From CAZGOM01 sp964542875 (GTDB taxonomy: Bacteria; Planctomycetota; Phycisphaerae; Phycisphaerales; Phycisphaeraceae), in contig CAZIWA010000007.1 in the NCBI GenBank assembly GCA_964542875.1, forward strand, positions 19,348-83,347: 64,000 bases of DNA. The letters are read 5' to 3'. How positions within the stretch are numbered: the first letter of the stretch is position 1; every line of letters begins with the position of its first letter. The notes under the pieces were generated by a model, which was given only the letters and a program-made list of their open reading frames with translations, ran no database searches and was not told where the DNA came from. The translations under genes were made by a program, and so were the position numbers. Below are positions 7,191 to 15,330 of this stretch, in pieces.

Positions 7191-8195
7191 ATGGGCATGA
7201 TCATTCGTACCCCGGCGCGGCTTCACTTTGGCCTCCTTGCCTACACCCGAGATGGTGCACGGCAATTTGGGGGCGCCGGTCTCATGGTGAAATGGCCCGA
7301 GACGGTGGTCACGGTCCGAGAGACTTCAGAGCCCGGTTTGATTGATGCGTTTGGCCGGCTGGGCGATAAAGCCGGCGAGTATGCACGCAAAACCATCGAC
7401 ACACTGGTGGAACACTACAAACTGCCGAGGATCGGCGTGCGGGTGGATGTGACGCGTGTGCCGCGGCCTCACACCGGGTTGGGCAGCGGAACGCAGCTCG
7501 CCATGGCGGTGGCCCGTGGCGTGTGCGCGGTCTACGCGCAAAAAGGACACAGCGTGCCGACCGCAGGGCCGGACCTGCTCGCCCGGCTCACCGGACGCGG
7601 CAGGCGTTCAGGCATTGGCGTACACGGTTTTTTCCAAGGCGGGTTTCTGGTGGACGGGGGCAAAACGCGTGAAGATTCGCTCGCTCCGATGGTGATCCGA
7701 CAGGCATTTCCAGAAGATTGGCGGATCGTGCTGATCCGGCCTCGCTCACTGGACGGCCTGGCCGGACAACGCGAAGTGGAAGCGTTCAAGTGCATGCCCG
7801 ACTTCCCCGCAGCCGTGACCGACCAGATGTGCCGGCTGGTGCTCATGGGGCTGGCGCCGGGGATCGCCGAGCGCGACATCCGCCACTTCGGCAAGAGCCT
7901 CTTTGAGCTTCAGCAACTGGCCGGGCAATGCTACGCCGCAGCACAAGGCGGAGTGTACGCAAGCCCCCTGCTGCAGGAGATCGTGGACTTTGCACGCGCG
8001 CAGGGAATCGACGGCGTGGGGCAAAGCTCCTGGGGGCCGTCTCTGTACGCATTCGTCAGCGATGAAGACCGGGCCGATGCCCTGGCCGGACAGATCGAAA
8101 AACGCTTTGGTCTGGGCGGGCGCGGCGAAGTGGTGGTGACCAGCGCAGACAACGCCGGCTCCACGATGACCGCCGTCGAACGATCGATCGTCTGA
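7191..8195 (+). CDS. Beta-ribofuranosylaminobenzene 5'-phosphate synthase
   Basis: First committed enzyme of (tetrahydro)methanopterin synthesis: it joins 4-hydroxybenzoate or 4-aminobenzoate with PRPP, releasing CO2 and pyrophosphate in the latter case. The 334-residue protein belongs to the GHMP-kinase-like superfamily. It begins with the family signature RTPARLHFGLL, has the phosphate-binding loop TGLGSGTQLAMAVARG near residue 95, GRGRRSGIGVHGF, and a C-terminal GVGQSSWGPSLYAFV segment. The frame is open further upstream but there overlaps DUF447 antisense; the ATG used is at the conserved N terminus, and a second ATG two codons later is equally possible. In planctomycetes this cofactor serves H4MPT-linked C1 oxidation; the other pathway genes are not in this window. 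Confidence 0.92.
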   Translation: MGMIIRTPARLHFGLLAYTRDGARQFGGAGLMVKWPETVVTVRETSEPGLIDAFGRLGDKAGEYARKTIDTLVEHYKLPRIGVRVDVTRVPRPHTGLGSGTQLAMAVARGVCAVYAQKGHSVPTAGPDLLARLTGRGRRSGIGVHGFFQGGFLVDGGKTREDSLAPMVIRQAFPEDWRIVLIRPRSLDGLAGQREVEAFKCMPDFPAAVTDQMCRLVLMGLAPGIAERDIRHFGKSLFELQQLAGQCYAAAQGGVYASPLLQEIVDFARAQGIDGVGQSSWGPSLYAFVSDEDRADALAGQIEKRFGLGGRGEVVVTSADNAGSTMTAVERSIV

Positions 8196-8220
8196 CCCAT
8201 ATGACACGCAAAACGCAATG

Positions 8221-8249
8221 AAAAACACCCGGCATGACCGGGTGTTTTT
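8221..8249. terminator. Bidirectional terminator between beta-RFAP synthase and cbiM
   Basis: A perfect 12-bp stem AAAAACACCCGG / CCGGGTGTTTTT with a 5-base loop carries an A tract on one side and a T tract on the other, so it can end transcription from both convergent genes. Confidence 0.95.
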
Positions 8250-8273
8250 GTTTGGCGATTGGTTACAGACGAA

Positions 8274-9212
8274 TTACTGCGCGGCGACTTGGGCCCGCTT
8301 GCCCGACCGACCGACTGCCCAAAGCACAAGCGTAAGAACACCCGCAAACGCAAGCGTGGCCAGGCCTGCGTGCAGCAGTTCCTGCGAAGGCCAGAAGGAG
8401 ACAAGCATTTCCTGGATGGACATCGCCACCTGGCCGGGCTGGGAGGAAGATTCAATCATGGCATCAAGGCCTGCGGCATGGACGGCCGCTTCGTAGCCGT
8501 CACGCAACTGGGAGCCAAAAGGCACCAGGGCAAGCAGCGCCAGCGCAACAAAGCCTAAGGCGAAAGCGGAAGAGCGGCGGGCCTGCCCTTCCTGAGTGAC
8601 AAACATGCGCACCACAAAGAGCACTGCGCAGGCCAGCACCGCTTCCATCACACCCATGAAGGCATGGGTGGAAAGCATCTGCGTTGCAAACTGGCTGAAG
8701 CTCCCGGCTTCCATCTGGGTGCGAAAGAGGCCCACTTCACCCACCAGCAGTGCCGCGCCCAGGAGCGTACCCGCGAAAGAGGCCATGGCCAGCCCGGCGT
8801 ATTGGCCGGACTGGGTTTTGGTGAAGCTGGCGCGTTTAAGCAACGCAACCGCCAGAACCGGGATGACGCCCATATTCAGGATGTTTGCGCCCAGGGAAAG
8901 GAGCCCGCCATCGCCAAGGCAAACAGCTTGGGCAAGAAGGACGACTGCGATGGTGATGAGGCCGGCAGCGGGACCAAGCACCCATGCCAGCAGCGCGCCG
9001 CCGATGAGGTGGGCGCTGGAAACCGAGGAGATGGGGAAGTTGATCATCTGGGCGACAAACACCGTGCTGCCCAGCGTAGCGGCGAGCCCCAGGTTTTTCA
9101 TGGGCTCAGCCTGGCGGCGAAGGGCAACGCCGGCAACCGCGACAGCCAGGGCACTGGCGCCAAAGGCAATGGCAGCGCAGGCGGGGGTAACAGCTCCGTT
9201 TTCAAGATGCAT
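8274..9212 (-). CDS. cbiM: CbiM-type Co/Ni energy-coupling-factor permease
   Basis: Substrate-binding membrane component of a cobalt or nickel ECF transporter. The chosen ATG gives an N terminus MHLENGAVTP; Met-His at positions 1-2 is the metal-binding start known for CbiM/NikM, and supports this start over one 26 codons upstream. Several membrane segments follow, with the family block INFPISSVSSAHLIGGALLA and GDGGLLSLGANILNMG. After about residue 200 there is an extension with two hydrophobic segments and LVPFGSQLRDGYEAA, resembling the PDGLE domain often fused to, or next to, CbiM. No CbiQ, CbiO or CbiN gene is adjacent, so partners must be encoded elsewhere. No cobalamin riboswitch is recognisable upstream. 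Confidence 0.88.
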   Translation of the reverse strand: MHLENGAVTPACAAIAFGASALAVAVAGVALRRQAEPMKNLGLAATLGSTVFVAQMINFPISSVSSAHLIGGALLAWVLGPAAGLITIAVVLLAQAVCLGDGGLLSLGANILNMGVIPVLAVALLKRASFTKTQSGQYAGLAMASFAGTLLGAALLVGEVGLFRTQMEAGSFSQFATQMLSTHAFMGVMEAVLACAVLFVVRMFVTQEGQARRSSAFALGFVALALLALVPFGSQLRDGYEAAVHAAGLDAMIESSSQPGQVAMSIQEMLVSFWPSQELLHAGLATLAFAGVLTLVLWAVGRSGKRAQVAAQ

Positions 9213-9275
9213 GGCGGGATTCCAATGGGGGTTGTGTGTTGAAACAACAATGATACCCGGATGAAACACAATGAG

Positions 9276-9305
9276 AAAAGGAGCCGACAAAAGCCGGCTC
9301 CTTTT
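9276..9305 (-). terminator. Terminator after the Gfo/Idh gene
   Basis: An 11-bp stem AAAAGGAGCCG / CGGCTCCTTTT with an 8-base loop lies 28 bases past the stop of the leftward Gfo/Idh gene and about 60 bases ahead of cbiM. The tract after the stem is short, so termination may be incomplete and allow readthrough into cbiM. Confidence 0.75.
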
Positions 9306-9333
9306 CTTGCGCTATTTGCTGAAACCCACAAGC

Positions 9334-10464
9334 TCAGAACTTCTGAAGCGGAGGAATGTCGTAAGGGGTGTTGCCGTTGCGGATCGACTTGGACCCCAGC
9401 ACGCCGGTGGCAACGGCCTGACGCGCATCCCACGGAGTAGCGCCTGAGCGCTTGCCGGTGCGGACGAAATTCAGGAAGTCGCCAATGATCAGAGGGTCTG
9501 CGCCGCCATGACCGCCCTCTGCCTTATCGATAAGAATTTCTTCGTTGCCGGTGTGGAAGCCGGAAGTGCGCTGATCGTAAACACGGATGTAGGAGGTGTG
9601 GTGATCAGAAGAGTGATCGCCCCAGTTTTCGATGCGGCCTGCATCGCCGATGACGGTGTAGTTACGCCAGCCGTCGGGGGTGTAGTGGCATTGCTGGTAA
9701 GAGGCTTGAACCCCGTTTTCCAGTTGCATAAGGATCATGCTGTGGTCTTCCACATCGACGACCGGGCTCAGCTTGGTTTGCTTGGCCGGAGGCCAGTTGG
9801 CCCGGTTAAAATCGGCGTTCCAGGGTTCGCCGGGCGCACGCCGATCGGTGATTTTGTTGTAGACGCTGAGCTTGCCCATGCCGACTACGCGGCTGGTGTG
9901 GGAGCCTGCGAGGTAATGGATGACGTCGATATCGTGGGCGCCCTTCTGGAGAAGGAGACCGGTGGTGTACTTTTGTTCGGAGTGCCAGTCTTTGAAGTAG
10001 GCATCGCCGCCGTAGTCGATGAAGTGCCGGCACCAGATGGCCTGCACGTTGCCGATGCGGCCGGATTCGACGATCTGCTTCATGCGCTGAATAACGGGGA
10101 AGAAGCGCATGTTGTGCCCAAGGTAAACCTTGTTTTCATACGCCAGCAGCCGATCACACCCTTCGATGGTGATGGTCATGGGTTTTTCGCAGTAGACCGC
10201 AGCGCCGGTCTTGAGTGCTGCAAGCGCGTGTTCTTCATGCAGGAAGTCGGGCGAGGTGACGAAAACCGCATCGTATTTATCTGCGGCGAGAAGCTCTTTG
10301 TAGTCGGAGTAACAGGCAATCCCCGGGTACTCCTTGGCGTAGGTGTCACGGACGGCCTGGCCGGGATCGCAAATAGCGACGAGCTTGGAGCCCTGTTCAG
10401 GGCGATGGGCGTTGGTGCAGATCCGACCCCGGCGACCGGACCCGATGCTGGCGACTTTAAGCAC
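9334..10464 (-). CDS. Gfo/Idh/MocA family oxidoreductase
   Basis: NAD(P)-dependent sugar or inositol dehydrogenase-like enzyme; the substrate is unknown. The 376-residue protein begins with a Rossmann motif (VASIGSGRRGRICTNAH, a variant GxGxxG). It carries the conserved EKPMT lysine motif near residue 95, the strand FIDYGGDAYFKDWHSEQ, and the C-terminal GGHGGADPL shared with the second family member at 44.6 kb. The start is GTG, with AGGAG 8 bases upstream. There is no Tat or Sec signal, so it is cytoplasmic. It is transcribed toward cbiM with a terminator between. Confidence 0.92.
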   Translation of the reverse strand: MLKVASIGSGRRGRICTNAHRPEQGSKLVAICDPGQAVRDTYAKEYPGIACYSDYKELLAADKYDAVFVTSPDFLHEEHALAALKTGAAVYCEKPMTITIEGCDRLLAYENKVYLGHNMRFFPVIQRMKQIVESGRIGNVQAIWCRHFIDYGGDAYFKDWHSEQKYTTGLLLQKGAHDIDVIHYLAGSHTSRVVGMGKLSVYNKITDRRAPGEPWNADFNRANWPPAKQTKLSPVVDVEDHSMILMQLENGVQASYQQCHYTPDGWRNYTVIGDAGRIENWGDHSSDHHTSYIRVYDQRTSGFHTGNEEILIDKAEGGHGGADPLIIGDFLNFVRTGKRSGATPWDARQAVATGVLGSKSIRNGNTPYDIPPLQKF

Positions 10465-10696
10465 GTGAAAAACTCCTGGTGGTTAAGTGGAAGGAACATG
10501 ATATTTCATAGTTTCAAATAATTCATCTTCCGGTGAATTGGCATTTGAAATCCAGACACATTGATTCAAATCAAGCGCATTCATATCAGGCAAACATGCG
10601 GTAAAAGAACGTGAATCAAGACCTGAGCCCATCACCCCGCTTCCGGTGAGGCACTGAAATATGACACCGTTGGTTCAAATGAGCAGGAGGAAAAAC

Positions 10697-10716
10697 GGGG
10701 CTTTCCTGGAAGCCCC
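10697..10716 (-). terminator. Terminator of the glycosidase-like gene
   Basis: On the minus strand GGGGCTT / AAGCCCC (7 bp, 6-base loop) is followed by GTTTTT. It starts 7 bases after the stop codon. Confidence 0.75.
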
Positions 10717-10722
10717 CCTGCT

Positions 10723-12327
10723 TTATGCAGAAGCAACATCAAGCTCCAGGTCCGTGACCGTGACAGGGCTGGAGGCTTCAAGCGTAAGTGACACTTGATT
10801 AGCCCCCTGCGTAAGCGCATGCGGGGCAATCACAGTTTGAAGCCGGTGGGAAGCCAAATCCGCGGGGCGCGGCTCATCGCCGTAACCCGGGACATGAAGG
10901 CCCGCCAGGTGTTGTGAAACAACTTCCCCCGACGCAAGTGAGACATTCAAAACCGCTGAAGCCGACCGGGGTACATCCCGCAGGCCGACGGTCAGCGTGA
11001 CGGCACGGCCGACAAGATCGGCGGGCGTAAGCCCGACATAAATACCCACCGTCACCGTCTGCCCAGGCAACAGCTTTACAGGGATCTGCTTCTTGTATTC
11101 ATAGGTGTCTTCATGATCCTGCCAGTAAGACTTCACCACCGCGAAAGTAAGAGACTGACGGACCTGGCCGGGAATGTCATGAAGTTCCTTGACCGCTGCG
11201 TGCGCAGCGTTGGGAAGAGGTTCTGAGCGCCAACGGGGCCAGTGCTGGCAGTTAAAGAGATACAACCCATCAGCACCCTTGCTGTGGGCATTGACGGCAA
11301 TGGCGCGAAGCTGCGCCGCGGTGAGGTCTCGCGTTGCGCTCCCCCCTTCCCAGCGGAAACCCACACGGGGAAGCACACCGGGGTAGATCAATGTCTTTGC
11401 GCCGGTGAATGCGTTTTGAAGCCCGCCGATCCGGGCATCGAACTCCGCGATCATCATGAGGGAAGGCGAGACGAGGTCAATGAGGCCTTCCTGCGCCCAC
11501 TTTTGAATCTCCATACCGGACCAGGCGCAGCATTCCAGGCTCGGAGGGATACGGCCAAAGAGGGCAAACCGCGTGCCGCGTCGACCGCCTTCCTGATCAA
11601 GAATGGTGCGTACTTCGCGCACGAAGGAAGTCAACAAGTGCGCACGCTCACCTGCGGTCCCGGGAGGAAAAAAGAGCTGAAAACGTCCAAAATCCAGCTC
11701 AAAACCTGCCATCACATCAGCGTAACGGGTGATGATCTCCCGGGCTTGCGCCAAGCGGTGCGCCCGAACCTGGGCATGGGAAAAGTCCAGCAAATTGGCG
11801 TACTGGGCTTTGGATTTAACCGGGGAAACACCAAGCGACAGACTTGGATTTTCAAGGTTGAAACGCCCGGCAAGCGGGTAATCAGACACCGGGGTCGCGA
11901 AAGCAAAGTGGGCATCGTTCATGCGCAATGCGGGGATGAATTTCATGCCGGTTTCCCGGCATACTTCCGCTGCGGTGGCCAGCGGATCGGCCTGAGCGTC
12001 CTGATTGGCTTTGCAACGTTTGATGCGCTCATCCCAGCCGGGTTTGGTGTCATAGGATGTGGGCCGCCAACCCCAGTTCACGCCGACTTTCGTCGGGTAA
12101 AGCATCACTTCCGAGCCCGCAGTTGCGCTGTAAACAAGGGTGCCGACGCCGGCATCGGCGTAGCGGAGAATTTCCTGCCTCAGCAGCCGGGTTGATTCAG
12201 CAGGGTCCAGCGAGGGGAAGGAATCATCGCCGTCGAGATTCATGACCAAACCAGTTTCGGCAGCGGTGGGATGAGAAGAAAAACGAGAAACGGCACGGGT
12301 GATTGGCCCGAAGGTGGAAGAAGGCAT
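10723..12327 (-). CDS. Putative TIM-barrel glycoside hydrolase-like protein
   Basis: A 534-residue protein without a signal peptide. It resembles planctomycete proteins annotated as glycosyl-hydrolase-like (family-10-like or DUF-type TIM barrels): ETGLVMNLDGDDSF at the N terminus, ETGMKFIPALRMNDAHFA, DVMAGFELDFGRFQLFFPPG with a candidate acidic catalytic residue, and AVNAHSKGADGLYLFN near the end of the barrel. Residues from about 400 on look like a beta-sandwich module (TVTVGIYVGLTPADLVGRAV). No substrate can be named. It sits upstream of a Gfo/Idh gene on the same strand, a pairing common in planctomycete carbohydrate loci. Confidence 0.65.
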   Translation of the reverse strand: MPSSTFGPITRAVSRFSSHPTAAETGLVMNLDGDDSFPSLDPAESTRLLRQEILRYADAGVGTLVYSATAGSEVMLYPTKVGVNWGWRPTSYDTKPGWDERIKRCKANQDAQADPLATAAEVCRETGMKFIPALRMNDAHFAFATPVSDYPLAGRFNLENPSLSLGVSPVKSKAQYANLLDFSHAQVRAHRLAQAREIITRYADVMAGFELDFGRFQLFFPPGTAGERAHLLTSFVREVRTILDQEGGRRGTRFALFGRIPPSLECCAWSGMEIQKWAQEGLIDLVSPSLMMIAEFDARIGGLQNAFTGAKTLIYPGVLPRVGFRWEGGSATRDLTAAQLRAIAVNAHSKGADGLYLFNCQHWPRWRSEPLPNAAHAAVKELHDIPGQVRQSLTFAVVKSYWQDHEDTYEYKKQIPVKLLPGQTVTVGIYVGLTPADLVGRAVTLTVGLRDVPRSASAVLNVSLASGEVVSQHLAGLHVPGYGDEPRPADLASHRLQTVIAPHALTQGANQVSLTLEASSPVTVTDLELDVASA

Positions 12328-12453
12328 CGGTCAATTCCTAAATGAAGTATGGGCTTGACGTGACCGACGATATTTTACGCATCCATCATCCGGGTATTAG
12401 GGATTCTTTCCGCCACGGAATACCAATTCATTGGCTGGAACATCCCGCATCGC

Positions 12454-13350
12454 TCAGCCGTTGGAGGCCGGCGTGGCGATGTTGGTTTCAGGAAGCGGTT
12501 CGGGAGCATGATGAAAAGCCCGGGTAAGCATGAAGATGCCCAGCAGCACCACCACCGATGCGGAAATGATCGGAAAGTACATCGCGGCACGTTTTAAGGA
12601 ATCACGCTTTCCGACCTGACCGGATGCATAACGCGCTCCAAGCACCACGGCGATACCTACCGCCGACAACGCCCCGGCCACACCGAAACTAAACCCCAGC
12701 ACCGTGGCGAAGGATGCAAACACCTGTCCGGTGGAAAGCCCTGCGATGAGCACAGCCACCGCAGTGGGACAAGGCATAAGACCCGCGGAAAAGCCCAGGC
12801 TCAAGACCTCCCCCCTGCCCAGGCCAGGCTGATCAACGGGTACAGGCTTGGGGGTTTTCTGAATGCCTAGCTGGGTGAGTTGAACGGTTGCCGGATGGTC
12901 ATGGTCGTGGTCGTGTTCATGGTCGTGATTGTGATTGTGATTGTGGTCGTGGTGATGGTCTGCGCCATGGTCGTGCGCGCAGCAGGCACCTCCGGCATGG
13001 GAGTGGGAAGGCTGGCCGGTGTAAAGCGCTTTGCCCTCCCGATAGACCATCCAGAGGCCCAGGCCGCAAAGCCCGATGGCGCCGGCCAGAGCCAGATATT
13101 GCCGGGCGCTGTCCAGGTTGAAATATTGCGTGAGCAGAACCGCGGGAATGGCCAACGCTGCGACAACCGCGGTATGGGTGACACCAATCACAATGCCCAT
13201 GGAGAGTGCATTTTTGATGGTTGCTTTAGAGCCGACAAGGAAAAGGGACATCAGCGTCTTGCCGTGGCCGGGTTCCAGCGCGTGAAGCGCGCCAAGGCCA
13301 GCGGCGACGGGAAGATAGAGCCAACCAATCATGGGTGCGGAGCCGGACAT
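12454..13350 (-). CDS. NicO/RcnA-type nickel-cobalt exporter
   Basis: A membrane protein of the NiCoT/NicO family related to RcnA, which pumps Ni or Co out of the cytoplasm. Residues begin MSGSAPMIGWLYLPVAAGLGA followed by the family motif HALEPGHGKT. There are about six membrane segments; a cytoplasmic loop near residues 115-155 is extremely histidine- and aspartate-rich (CCAHDHGADHHHDHNHNHNH), a likely metal-binding region; and GFSAGLMPCPTAVAVLI is the second conserved block. The start used has AGAGGC a few bases upstream; an ATG 22 codons earlier (13416) is the alternative. With CbiM four kilobases away, both uptake and efflux of the same metals are encoded here. Confidence 0.88.
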   Translation of the reverse strand: MSGSAPMIGWLYLPVAAGLGALHALEPGHGKTLMSLFLVGSKATIKNALSMGIVIGVTHTAVVAALAIPAVLLTQYFNLDSARQYLALAGAIGLCGLGLWMVYREGKALYTGQPSHSHAGGACCAHDHGADHHHDHNHNHNHDHEHDHDHDHPATVQLTQLGIQKTPKPVPVDQPGLGRGEVLSLGFSAGLMPCPTAVAVLIAGLSTGQVFASFATVLGFSFGVAGALSAVGIAVVLGARYASGQVGKRDSLKRAAMYFPIISASVVVLLGIFMLTRAFHHAPEPLPETNIATPASNG

Positions 13351-13652
13351 GGGCTTGCCTCTTTCGTACAGGGTGCGAATGATTGTTGCCCACAGGGGGT
13401 GATAGTCCAAACTCAATAGCAGGAATTGTTAAGAAAGCGCTGAACCGGCTTAAACCGGGCAACGTATGTAATTGCAGACAACCGGGAAGTTGCCTTCATG
13501 ATCCGAACGCTTTCGGGCGGAATCACGATTAAAAACCAGATTGTTTATGCCTGCCCGCAAGGGCTGTGACACGCGCCTTTTTAAACGCGGCAAAGGTTGT
13601 GTCATTGTGCAATTTGCTAAGCCGGGTGGTGCTTTTGCAAGGGAGAGAGACC

Positions 13653-14474
13653 ATGCAATGCAATCGTCTTATTTATCGGCGTACGCGGGGCTTTACCCAG
13701 GTGGATGCCATGGTGATCACCGGAGTGGTGAGCCTGGTGGCGTTACTGCTTATGGGTTTGTTTTTGCCGGTGTTGGGACGCAGAAGTGGATGCTCCAACC
13801 AAATGAAAAATAGTTCACAAATACGCGGAATTCACCAGTCCATGGTCATCTTCGCGCAAAACAACGGCACCCATCTTCCGGGGCTGGATGCCTATGGGAA
13901 CATCCTTCCTGCGGATGCCAAAGACTTTTCATTGCTTGCCGGAAACAACCTCACCGGCGCTTCGATGGCGGCCCGAAACTACATCCTGCTCAATGGAAGC
14001 TTTGTCGCCGGGGATCTGTTGATCAATCCGCAGGATGTGTTGATCAAATGGTCTGATTCAAAACTCATGCCAACGACAGACCAGTTTTCCTATTCCCTTC
14101 TGAGAATCGGGATGGGACCAACGACAACAGACATCGGCAGGCACGCCGGGCGAATCGTCGAGTGGCGGGATAACGCCAATTCTCAAGCGATTTTGATCGC
14201 GGACCGAAACACCGCTGCTCAAGCCGTTTCAAATCAAATCCGCTCTGTGTGGTCCACATCATCATCCGGGGCTGACTGGAAAGGAACCGTGCTCTGGGGC
14301 GATAACCACGCCGAATACCTTAACGCCACCAACGGTCGACTCGGCACACTCAGCCTGAACACCAAATACGGCAGCACCCTTAACTCCGATGACTTCCTCT
14401 TCAGTGAAGCCTCCGGCCAGGGAAAGCTCGGCAGCGCCTCTGCCATGTTCGGATACACCACCGCCAATTTCTAA
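13653..14474 (+). CDS. Pseudopilin-like protein, array member 1
   Basis: A 273-residue protein with a type IV/II prepilin leader: a short basic N terminus, then RGFTQVDAMVITGV and a hydrophobic helix (SLVALLLMGLFLPVLG). The mature +5 residue, normally glutamate, is aspartate. After the helix come one cysteine (SGCSNQMKNSSQ), the family core GIHQSMVIFAQNNGTHLPGL, EWRDNANSQAILIADRNTAA, and a tail WGDNHAEYLNATNGRLG ending GYTTANF. The GDNHAE tail resembles the H-X9-DG end of planctomycete DUF1559-type pseudopilins. The ATG is preceded by AAGGGAGAGAGA. It is the first gene of six in one direction with gaps of 10-30 bases. No assembly ATPase, secretin or peptidase gene is nearby. Confidence 0.85.
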   Translation: MQCNRLIYRRTRGFTQVDAMVITGVVSLVALLLMGLFLPVLGRRSGCSNQMKNSSQIRGIHQSMVIFAQNNGTHLPGLDAYGNILPADAKDFSLLAGNNLTGASMAARNYILLNGSFVAGDLLINPQDVLIKWSDSKLMPTTDQFSYSLLRIGMGPTTTDIGRHAGRIVEWRDNANSQAILIADRNTAAQAVSNQIRSVWSTSSSGADWKGTVLWGDNHAEYLNATNGRLGTLSLNTKYGSTLNSDDFLFSEASGQGKLGSASAMFGYTTANF

Positions 14475-14484
14475 GGGGCCGGGC

Positions 14485-15318
14485 ATGAAGCCGAAACAGC
14501 CATTCAACCGGGCCTCCGGGTTTACCCGGAGTGATGCACTCATCCTCGCCTGTGTCCTGCTGGGCCTGGGCTCGCTGGTGTCCGCATTGATCAACACAGA
14601 CACCCGCAGCACCCCTTCACGCAGCAACCAGCTACCCGACAGCGCCCATGTACGGGCGATTCACCAGTCAATGGTGATCTACGCCCAAAACAACAACACG
14701 TACTTACCCGGCATGGATGACATCGGCCGGATTTTGCCGGCAAATGCACAGGTATTGGCCGGGGCAAAGCTCAAAGGCCAGCCAAACGAACTAAGCGGCG
14801 CTTCGATGGCGGCCAGGTATTACATCCTGCTCAACGGCAGCTTTATCGATGGAAAAATGCTGCACAACACACAAGACACGCTGTGGCCATGGAAGTCACC
14901 CGCGGCCATGCCCACGACCGATGAATTCTCCTACGCCCTTTTAAGAATCGGCTCCAGCGCCACCACAACCACCTCTGCAGGCCATGAGATACGCTTGGCC
15001 GAATGGCGGGACTATGCCAATTCCCGAGCCATTTTGATCAGCGATCGAAACACCGCATCCGCCGCCACAAGCGATAAGGTTCGGTCCGTCTGGTCCACCT
15101 CAGCGGGAAGCCATGCGGACTGGAAAGGCGTCGTCCTCTGGGGCGACAACCATGCCGAATTCCTAAACGCCAACAACGCCCGGCTCGGCACACTAACCCT
15201 CGACACCCGATACGGCTCCACCACCAATTCAGACGACTTCCTATTTGGCGAAACCTCAAGCCCGGGCAAACTGGGCACCGCTTCGGCGATGTTTGGGTAC
15301 ACCTCGGCAAACTTCTAA
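14485..15318 (+). CDS. Pseudopilin-like protein, array member 2
   Basis: A 277-residue paralogue of the preceding gene, starting 10 bases after its stop. The leader reads ASGFTRSDALILACVLLGLG, again with aspartate at +5. Unlike members 1, 3 and 4 it lacks the cysteine after the membrane helix (here STPSRSNQLPDSAHVRA). The shared core follows: AIHQSMVIYAQNNNTYLPGM, GASMAARYYILLNGSF, EWRDYANSRAILISDRNTAS, WGDNHAEFLNANNARLG, and the end FGYTSANF. Extending the frame upstream would overlap member 1; the ATG used is the one at the basic leader (MKPKQPFNR). Confidence 0.85.
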   Translation: MKPKQPFNRASGFTRSDALILACVLLGLGSLVSALINTDTRSTPSRSNQLPDSAHVRAIHQSMVIYAQNNNTYLPGMDDIGRILPANAQVLAGAKLKGQPNELSGASMAARYYILLNGSFIDGKMLHNTQDTLWPWKSPAAMPTTDEFSYALLRIGSSATTTTSAGHEIRLAEWRDYANSRAILISDRNTASAATSDKVRSVWSTSAGSHADWKGVVLWGDNHAEFLNANNARLGTLTLDTRYGSTTNSDDFLFGETSSPGKLGTASAMFGYTSANF

Positions 15319-15330
15319 AAAGGCATAGCC

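Noticed and set aside
8596..9264. 222- and 192-codon plus-strand frames
   Set aside because: Antisense to cbiM; composition is that of a reversed membrane-protein gene.
9213..9290. Cobalamin or metal riboswitch before cbiM
   Set aside because: Only about 60 bases separate the preceding terminator from the start; no B12-box-like sequence is present.
9508..10521. 337-codon plus-strand frame
   Set aside because: Exactly antisense to the Gfo/Idh gene, which has clear family motifs; valine-rich shadow of GC-rich codons.
11242..12195. 317-codon plus-strand frame
   Set aside because: Antisense to the glycosidase-like protein and without domain content.
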